A model generated the notes under the pieces. That model was given only the letters and a program-made list of their open reading frames with translations, was not told where the DNA came from and did no database searches. From IMG/VR virus record IMGVR_UViG_3300037585_001211, positions 1-25,552 of that record: a stretch of DNA of 25,552 bases; one strand, written 5' to 3'. The DNA is from a virus. Position numbers and translations under genes: made by a program. Positions 21,672 to 25,552 of the stretch are shown here, in pieces (the stretch's first letter is position 1; every line of letters starts with the position of its first letter).

Positions 21672-22025
21672 ATGAAACTATCAAATAAAGCAAAAAAGAA
21701 CTTTGAGGAAGATAATCAATTTTATATTGATTTAGGTAAAAAAATAAAAGCAGCTAGAAAAAGTAAAGTTAATGAGTTTACAGGTAAAGAAACTGTTATA
21801 ACTCAAAGTAGAGTTGCAGAAGCTCTTAAATCAACATTTCAACAAATAGGTAAGTATGAAAAAGGTGAGAACCGAATACCTATAATTAATCTAATTAAGA
21901 TAAGTAAATTTTTAAAGAAACCATTAAGTTATTTCTTAGAAGAATATCAACAACCCAATGTAATAGCTAATGAGTTTAATGAAGCTATTGAAATGCAATT
22001 ACAAAAGATGGAAGAAAGAAAATAA
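21672..22025 (+). CDS. XRE-family transcription regulator
   Basis: A 117-residue Cro/C1-type protein. The helix-turn-helix lies at about 43-70 (TQSRVAEALKSTFQQIGKYE, then KGENRIPIINLIKI), in the usual order of a conserved Q, a recognition helix and the E-x-G-x-x-x-P turn. A short helical C-terminus (SYFLEEYQQPNVIANEFNEA) probably dimerises. The N-terminal 30 residues are longer than usual and Lys-rich. It has its own promoter with an operator-like repeat and is co-transcribed, with TAATG overlap, with the nuclease core gene. In a temperate phage it would be the repressor; no integrase is seen here, so it may only time gene expression. Confidence 0.85.
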   Translation: MKLSNKAKKNFEEDNQFYIDLGKKIKAARKSKVNEFTGKETVITQSRVAEALKSTFQQIGKYEKGENRIPIINLIKISKFLKKPLSYFLEEYQQPNVIANEFNEAIEMQLQKMEERK

Positions 22026-22663
22026 TGTTTGTTCCAATAAATGAAAAGTTAAAAAAGATAGTTCCTAACTTAGATCAACATGAGGAATTTGAATATTATA
22101 AACAAATCTTACCAAAGATGATTGCCAATGGTCATGCAGCTCATCAATCAATACCAGGTTATGAAGATTGTAAGCCAGAGATAGAAGCATTTAGATGGTT
22201 TGATGGTATTAATATTCCTGTTCATGGCTATATAGATTTAAAAGGAGATAAACTTATTATTGAAGATAAATGTAAATTTCCTAGAAGGGGTATGGTTAAG
22301 AAAGATGGAACTAGGTCTTGGTTTCCTGGTAAACTACCAGAAGATAGACCTGAACCTTACAATCTTTTACAAGTAGATTTTTATTGGTCAGTATTTAAAG
22401 TGCCAGTTTATCTTTGTTATATAAATGAAAAGTCTTACAAAGTATTTAGTGCTGATAATTGTGATGAATTAAAACCTGAGAACATTGAAAAAAGAATACC
22501 TAAAATAATACAGAGATGTAAAATAAGACAAAACCTAATGCAACTAAGTTCAGATACAAAAGTTGTTAAAGATTATATTCAACCACAATTTGACCATTAC
22601 TTTTGGAAGAATGATTTAGAAGAAAATTATCTTTCAGATGCTATGAAATTTTGGGGATATTAA
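22025..22663 (+). CDS. PD-(D/E)XK exonuclease catalytic core, lacks the N-terminal segment
   Basis: A 212-residue protein with the YqaJ/Cas4-like nuclease core: HGYIDLKGDKLIIEDKCK gives D71, E80 and K82; RRGMVKKDGTRSWFPGKLP is a conserved basic loop; and PEPYNLLQVDFYW carries the Q116-x3-Y120 motif. The C-terminal part reads VYLCYINEKSYKVFSADNCD, ELKPENIEKRIPKI. In related marine phages this core is preceded by an LSPSQL helical segment; here that segment is a separate gene at 19067-19318. The start overlaps the XRE stop. The enzyme would resect double-stranded ends for the Erf-like protein. Confidence 0.8.
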   Translation: MFVPINEKLKKIVPNLDQHEEFEYYKQILPKMIANGHAAHQSIPGYEDCKPEIEAFRWFDGINIPVHGYIDLKGDKLIIEDKCKFPRRGMVKKDGTRSWFPGKLPEDRPEPYNLLQVDFYWSVFKVPVYLCYINEKSYKVFSADNCDELKPENIEKRIPKIIQRCKIRQNLMQLSSDTKVVKDYIQPQFDHYFWKNDLEENYLSDAMKFWGY

Positions 22664-22783
22664 AAAATACCTAAAAAGCCAAAAAGTATTAATAGTGTCG
22701 CACCTAAAATAAACTACCCTAAAACTCCAATCGTCTATTCTTCAATAAAAGTTTTTTTTCTAAAAATTTTGTAAAACTCAATA

Positions 22784-22792
22784 TGATATAAT
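22784..22792 (+). promoter_or_regulatory. Extended -10 promoter
   Basis: TGATATAAT is a perfect extended -10 element (TGn plus TATAAT). No good -35 is present, which extended -10 promoters do not need. It lies about 110 bases before the ATG of the next gene. Confidence 0.55.
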
Positions 22793-22826
22793 GTCTGTAT
22801 AAAAGTTTTTATGAGAAATTTTTATT

Positions 22827-22844
22827 AGTGATTAAAAAATCACT
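22827..22844 (+). other. Perfect hairpin in the leader of the 200-residue gene
   Basis: AGTGATT and AATCACT form a perfect 7-bp stem with an AAAA loop. No U tract follows on either strand, so it is not a normal terminator. The gap of 239 bases around it (22664-22902) contains no gene that I can see; it holds the promoter, this hairpin and an AAAAGGAG ribosome site. Confidence 0.45.
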
Positions 22845-22902
22845 TAGCTATTAAACATTGTGAATAGAGTTAAGTTAGTTCTTGGAAAAGGAGTTATGTC
22901 TT

Positions 22903-23505
22903 ATGATAACACCACCACAAGACTCACTAAACATTTTACCTTATAACTTAAGAATGAGTGTTAAGTATGATGAGGTAAATGAGTATTGGGAAAAACAAAA
23001 CATTCCTTATGTAACCAAAGTTGAAGCAGAAAAAGCTGTCAAAAAACTTATGGTTAAATTTGGAAAGCCAAGATTTGCACCTCCTAGTATTAAATATAAT
23101 ATGACAAGGTACAGATCAGTTAAGAATGTTTGGTATAAAACTTATGTTTGTTTATCTGGTAATCCAAAAAGTCCTATTAAAGGATGGAGAGATATTGTTC
23201 ATGTAATATCTCATAAGGTTTATAGATATAGACATGGTTTTGCAAGGAACAATCAAAATGGTTTTAAACCACATTCTATACAACAAGCTGAACTAGAACT
23301 TGAAATGGCAAAATATGTTGTCAATCAAGGTTGGTTAAATGGTGTCCTAAAGCCTAAAGTCGTTATCTTGTCCAAAGATGAAAAACGACTAAAGAAATTA
23401 GAACACTACCAAAAACTAATAAGTAAATGGCAAACTAAATTAAAGTTAGCCAATACCTTTATACGAAAATATAATAAAAAGGTCAAATACTTAAATAAAC
23501 ACTAA
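22903..23505 (+). CDS. Conserved-type phage hypothetical, possible metal-binding
   Basis: A 200-residue protein from the ATG at 22903 (MITPPQDSLNILPYNLRMSV), 10 bases after AAGGAG; an in-frame TTG upstream is less likely. The centre reads YRSVKNVWYKTYVCLSG, GWRDIVHVISHKVYRYRHGF and KPHSIQQAELELEMAKYVVN, ending QGWLNGVLKP. The H100-x3-H104 pair with H111, H124 and nearby glutamates could form a zincin-like metal site. Similar proteins with an H-x-x-SH...H...E pattern and a GWL-x-G-x-L end occur in marine phages, by memory, without known function. The rest is basic and helical. It is the last plus-strand gene, end-to-end with the minus-strand group after a gap of 19 bases. Confidence 0.7.
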   Translation: MITPPQDSLNILPYNLRMSVKYDEVNEYWEKQNIPYVTKVEAEKAVKKLMVKFGKPRFAPPSIKYNMTRYRSVKNVWYKTYVCLSGNPKSPIKGWRDIVHVISHKVYRYRHGFARNNQNGFKPHSIQQAELELEMAKYVVNQGWLNGVLKPKVVILSKDEKRLKKLEHYQKLISKWQTKLKLANTFIRKYNKKVKYLNKH

Positions 23506-23524
23506 AGAACACTAACTCTATTCA

Positions 23525-23725
23525 CTACCAATCAAATTTAGACTCATTTTCAAAAGTCTTATCTTCGTCTGCTTTCTTCATACATAAATAATGAGCTTTA
23601 CCTTTAGGATAAAAAGCTACAAAACTTTCTTGATTCGTCATCTCTTTATGACAATACTTACACTTACCAATATCAACTATAATTACTTTAGGTTTAACCC
23701 AAGTTTTTTTATTAGGTTTTGGCAT
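23525..23725 (-). CDS. Small zinc-finger-like protein
   Basis: A 66-residue protein beginning MPKPNKKTWVKPKVIIVDIG. It has GKCKYCHKEMTNQ followed by KGKAHYLCMKKADED, a Cys-x2-Cys...His-x2-Cys arrangement likely to bind one zinc. The C-terminus is acidic and ends in FDW. It overlaps the upstream gene by 14 bases and is the last gene of the minus-strand microprotein operon. Similar proteins appear in marine phages as hypothetical. The zinc site is visible; function is not known. Confidence 0.65.
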   Translation of the reverse strand: MPKPNKKTWVKPKVIIVDIGKCKYCHKEMTNQESFVAFYPKGKAHYLCMKKADEDKTFENESKFDW

Positions 23726-23951
23726 AGTTAGGTCTTTTGCCTTTCCTAGACCTTCTCTCTGCTGTTTTCTTTCTTGAAACTGCTGCTCTCCTTTGACTAG
23801 CTGTCATGGATCTAGCTTTAGATGATTTTACACATTTAGGATAATTCTTTCTTTTCTCACCCTTTGATCTTCCACATGGAGGAAAGCCACCACCTTTTTT
23901 AGGGTTAGCAATGTCCACCCAATTTTCTGATGTCCATTTTCTTAAACTCAT
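23712..23951 (-). CDS. Basic Cys-containing protein of the KGGG-PCGR family
   Basis: A 79-residue protein. It contains NWVDIANPKKGGGFPPCGRS, KGEKRKNYPKCVKSSKARSM and TASQRRAAVSRKKTAERRSR. This W-V-D-I...KGGG...CGR-x-KGEKRK...YPKC order, followed by a basic helix, recurs in small proteins of cyanophages, pelagiphages and large DNA viruses (I believe annotated as DUF5872). It is extremely basic and probably binds DNA or RNA; the two cysteines may join. The ATG overlaps the TGA of the upstream 46-residue gene (ATGA). Confidence 0.75.
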   Translation of the reverse strand: MSLRKWTSENWVDIANPKKGGGFPPCGRSKGEKRKNYPKCVKSSKARSMTASQRRAAVSRKKTAERRSRKGKRPNYAKT

Positions 23952-24088
23952 CTTTTCTTTTTTTTCTTTTTCTTAGGTTTTATTCTACCTGAACATACAC
24001 CTGAAGCATACATATTGGCATAAGCACTAGGATAAACTTTAAACTTTCGTCTAGCTGCTGCTTTACCTTTTGCACATAATTTTGCCAT
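23948..24088 (-). CDS. 46-residue basic protein with poly-lysine tail
   Basis: The frame reads MAKLCAKGKAAARRKFKVYP, then SAYANMYASGVCSGRIKPKK and ends in seven lysines plus arginine. Its ATG overlaps the TAA of the previous gene (TAATG) and its TGA the start of the next (ATGA). The KFKVYPSAYAN-x-YAS-x-VC-x-G-x-IK pattern is, from memory, a recurrent small family in cyanophages and pelagiphages that travels with the KGGG-PCGR proteins, as here. Two cysteines and the strong positive charge suggest nucleic acid or peptidoglycan binding; unknown. Confidence 0.75.
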   Translation of the reverse strand: MAKLCAKGKAAARRKFKVYPSAYANMYASGVCSGRIKPKKKKKKKR

Positions 24089-24285
24089 TATTCAAACTCC
24101 TTTAATATTTTTAGTTTTTCTTCTGCATTAGCTATTTTATCTATTAATTTATCCACTTCGTCAATATGTTGTGGATGTTCTCCTATACCCACACTATTAT
24201 TTAGATATATATTTAAAGTTGCATCTGACTCAGCAATAATAGCTTCATATCTTTTTTCTAAAGCATTTAATATAGTTTTTTTCAT
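24088..24285 (-). CDS. Hypothetical helical protein
   Basis: A 65-residue protein from the ATG at 24285 (MKKTILNALEKRYEAIIAES), chosen for the GGAGGG site 10 bases upstream. It is mostly helical, with an acidic C-terminal part (IDEVDKLIDKIANAEEKLKI), and likely forms a coiled coil. It has no basic or cysteine signature, unlike its neighbours. Function unknown. Confidence 0.6.
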   Translation of the reverse strand: MKKTILNALEKRYEAIIAESDATLNIYLNNSVGIGEHPQHIDEVDKLIDKIANAEEKLKILKEFE

Positions 24286-24336
24286 TTTATTTAACCCTCC
24301 AACATTCCCAGCTAACAAGTAGCTACTCCTAATAAA

Positions 24337-24402
24337 CTAATATTTTTTTTTCTTAGTTTTTTTCTTTTTTTTCTTCTTGTCTTTTTTCTTCTTCATGTAC
24401 AT
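24337..24402 (-). CDS. 21-residue poly-lysine microprotein
   Basis: An ATG at 24402 with a GGAGAT site six bases upstream opens a 21-residue frame that is Met-Tyr-Met followed by 15 lysines in three runs broken by one Asp and one Thr, ending in Tyr. The upstream gene ends only two bases before this start. The DNA is a nearly pure A tract on the coding strand, so the frame could be accidental, but the ribosome site and the neighbour gene's identical poly-Lys tail favour expression. Confidence 0.4.
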   Translation of the reverse strand: MYMKKKKDKKKKKKKTKKKKY

Positions 24403-24404
24403 GG

Positions 24405-24545
24405 TTATCTCCTATTTTTATTGTTTTTATTTCTTCCCATATACCAATCGCCAGGTTCATAATTCCATCTTTTACCATGATGTCCTCTTATATCAGCATA
24501 CAGCATTCTAGCTTTCACTATGAATTTTAAAAACTTTCTTACCAT
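24405..24545 (-). CDS. 46-residue basic microprotein
   Basis: The frame begins MVRKFLKFIVKARMLYADIR and continues GHHGKRWNYEPGDWYMGRNK. Its start overlaps the end of the neighbouring gene by seven bases, and its end carries the GGAGAT ribosome site of the poly-Lys microgene. It has an amphipathic basic helix and an aromatic GDWYMG end. I do not recognise a family. Its reading frame is kept open by the operon's coupled design. Confidence 0.55.
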   Translation of the reverse strand: MVRKFLKFIVKARMLYADIRGHHGKRWNYEPGDWYMGRNKNNKNRR

Positions 24546-24778
24546 TTCTTACAAGACCAATACCTTGCAGAAAATACATCTTTAGCAGTAGCACATTTAT
24601 GCCTAGCTCTAAAGCTCTTTCGTCTAGCAGGGTTAGACTTTTTAATAGTCATATTGGCATCACCATATCTAATAATCTTTTCTCTACCGCCTTTACAAGC
24701 TTTAACAACAAACTTTTTACCACCCTGAACTTGTCGTTTAGGACTATTACATTTCATTTTTGCTTTGTTTATTGCCAT
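24539..24778 (-). CDS. Basic Cys-containing phage protein (RARHKC / YWSCKKW)
   Basis: A 79-residue protein beginning MAINKAKMKCNSPKRQVQGG. The segment KKFVVKACKGGREKIIRYGD is followed by KKSNPARRKSFRARHKCATA and ends KDVFSARYWSCKKW. The R-x-SFRARHKC...ARYWSCKKW ending is a conserved pattern of small proteins in marine phages, including T4-like cyanophages and pelagiphages (by memory). Four cysteines could bind zinc. The charge suggests nucleic acid binding; a virion or host-interaction role has not been shown. It is adjacent to the 60-residue gene in the same operon. Confidence 0.75.
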   Translation of the reverse strand: MAINKAKMKCNSPKRQVQGGKKFVVKACKGGREKIIRYGDANMTIKKSNPARRKSFRARHKCATAKDVFSARYWSCKKW

Positions 24779-24779
24779 A

Positions 24780-24962
24780 TTAATCTATTTTATCAACTCC
24801 ATTAAAGTATTTATAGTCAAATTCTAAAACTCTGCAATCATGTTTTTTACGCATAGACTTTTGTTTATCTTTAAATTCTGTGGCTTTCTTTTCGGTTTCA
24901 AATATGGTGTTAGTAAACATTCTATATTTATCATCTTGTTTCCAAACTACACAATAAATCAT
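24780..24962 (-). CDS. Hypothetical 60-residue protein
   Basis: The frame begins MIYCVVWKQDDKYRMFTNTI and contains FETEKKATEFKDKQKSMRKK and HDCRVLEFDYKYF. It has a strand-helix-strand order like a small alpha/beta domain. The ATG overlaps the stop of the preceding gene (ATGA). No family can be named. Confidence 0.6.
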   Translation of the reverse strand: MIYCVVWKQDDKYRMFTNTIFETEKKATEFKDKQKSMRKKHDCRVLEFDYKYFNGVDKID

Positions 24963-25195
24963 GCTTTTGTTTTAGGTTTTGGTTTAGGAACTATTATTTC
25001 TTGGCAGCCAAACTTAGAATATATTTGATATTGATTCGTTTCTTCTCTACCTACCTCTTTGGTCTTTTCTATAGATTTTTGGTAGCCATCTAACAGGCAA
25101 TCATAATAAGTATCGTAACCTTTAGGAAAAGTATGAGGGTCTAGGCAAGTGTTTGCTATGGTACTGCACATCACTATTGTTAGCATTATTTTCAT
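24959..25195 (-). CDS. Small secreted cysteine-containing protein
   Basis: A 78-residue protein beginning MKIMLTIVMCSTIANTCLDP. The N-terminal 15 residues are a probable signal peptide, and the mature part holds cysteines in NTCLDP, DCLLDGYQ and KFGCQEI, fit for disulfide bonds in the periplasm. The end is a Pro/Lys-rich tail (PKPKPKTK), as in proteins that reach toward the outer membrane. The start overlaps the stop of the upstream coiled-coil gene (ATGA). With its holin-like and coiled-coil neighbours it may belong to a lysis or envelope-modification set. Function not proven. Confidence 0.65.
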   Translation of the reverse strand: MKIMLTIVMCSTIANTCLDPHTFPKGYDTYYDCLLDGYQKSIEKTKEVGREETNQYQIYSKFGCQEIIVPKPKPKTKA

Positions 25196-25395
25196 TTATC
25201 ATCCTTTATCTCCTCCAACTTTTTGATCTTATCGTTAGCATCTTCAAGGTCTTTGGTTAAATGTTCTAATTTTTGCAAACATCTTTTGTTTGCTGAATCT
25301 TTAGATTTACCAGCATCCTGTAATTCTGCAACTTCTTGTTTCAGAATACGAACTTGGTCTTTATATTCATTTATTAAATCTATACTATCAGACAT
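25192..25395 (-). CDS. Coiled-coil protein next to a holin-like gene
   Basis: A 67-residue protein beginning MSDSIDLINEYKDQVRILKQ. It is a nearly continuous coiled coil (EVAELQDAGKSKDSANKRCL, then KLEHLTKDLEDANDKIKKLE). The ATG overlaps the stop of the holin-like gene (TAATG). Coiled coils next to holins are often spanin parts, but this one lacks a membrane anchor, so it would have to be a cytoplasmic partner. Function unknown. Confidence 0.65.
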   Translation of the reverse strand: MSDSIDLINEYKDQVRILKQEVAELQDAGKSKDSANKRCLQKLEHLTKDLEDANDKIKKLEEIKDDK

Positions 25396-25552
25396 TATTT
25401 TTTTTTAAAAGTAGAAACACCTTTAATACCTAGAATTGTAGAAAATGCACCGACTACAAGAGCTTGATAAAACATTGGAAGATTTGCAAACTTATCAAAA
25501 AATATATCTATCTTTGCTTGTATATCTGGATCATCACTAAACACAGACCAAG
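25395..25552 (-). CDS. C-terminal part of a holin-like membrane protein, truncated at window edge
   Basis: An open frame of 51 residues runs in from the right edge and ends WSVFSDDPDIQAKIDIFFDK, then FANLPMFYQALVVGAFSTIL and GIKGVSTFKKK. The hydrophobic segment around ALVVGAFSTILGI followed by a positive end resembles the last span of three-span phage holins, which close with a G-(I/L)-x-G-x-x-T-x-x-K pattern. The N-terminus is outside the window. Its stop overlaps the start of the next gene. Membrane nature is clear; holin function is inferred. Confidence 0.5.
   Translation of the reverse strand, partial: WSVFSDDPDIQAKIDIFFDKFANLPMFYQALVVGAFSTILGIKGVSTFKKK

Noticed and set aside
23505-23525. 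A terminator between the convergent gene groups
   Set aside because: The 19-base gap has no inverted repeat or T tract that I can find.
24599-25028. Two plus-strand open frames opposite the microprotein operon
   Set aside because: Both are antisense to overlapping, coupled genes with conserved patterns and have Phe/Leu-rich antisense composition.

Overview
This window is a contiguous piece of a tailed double-stranded DNA phage genome. The DNA is very AT-rich, coding is dense with many ATGA and TAATG overlaps, and genes have short Shine-Dalgarno sites. The structural genes are podovirus-like: a P22-type portal, an SU10/DUF5309-type capsid protein, a gp10-like tail stabilisation protein and a tail fibre. 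Together with the small marine-phage gene families, this suggests a phage of an AT-rich marine bacterium, most likely a SAR11-type alphaproteobacterium. The host assignment is inference. No RNA polymerase, DNA polymerase, helicase, integrase or tRNA gene is visible here.

Layout. (1) Positions 1-13725, minus strand, read right to left: a winged-helix initiator-like gene, a small unknown gene, terS, a 332-base control region, a small gene, terL, portal, a small overlapping gene, scaffold, major capsid, two small beta-rich head proteins, three small proteins, tail adaptor, gp10-like stabilisation protein, a 49-residue protein, and a tail fibre that runs off the left edge. (2) Positions 13726-13895: a divergent promoter region. 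(3) Positions 13896-23505, plus strand, early and middle genes: an LPD29-like protein; a perfect type II hammerhead ribozyme; a run of small hypotheticals; an HNH endonuclease; zinc-ribbon and lipoprotein microgenes; a Mom-like DNA-modification enzyme, a PD-(D/E)XK-like protein and a 2OG-Fe(II) oxygenase; then a recombination module (exonuclease N-terminal part, coiled coil, Erf-like annealing protein, possible SSB, LexA-like wHTH, XRE repressor, exonuclease catalytic part). (4) Positions 23525-25552, minus strand: an overlapping operon of very small proteins, several lysine-rich and cysteine-containing, starting with the C-terminal end of a holin-like membrane protein at the right edge.

How it may work. 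The initiator-like gene carries repeated TTTTGGGTA sites next to an AT-rich tract, the arrangement of a lambda-O-type origin, so the phage probably borrows the host replisome. Erf, the exonuclease and the SSB-like protein would provide annealing-type recombination. The Mom-like cluster may modify phage DNA. The early transcript starting near 13865 would be cut by the hammerhead ribozyme between its first two genes.

The strongest unusual observations are the type II hammerhead ribozyme (14368-14422), the apparent split of one recombination exonuclease into two genes 2.7 kb apart, the candidate origin inside the initiator gene, and the Mom/nuclease/oxygenase cluster.
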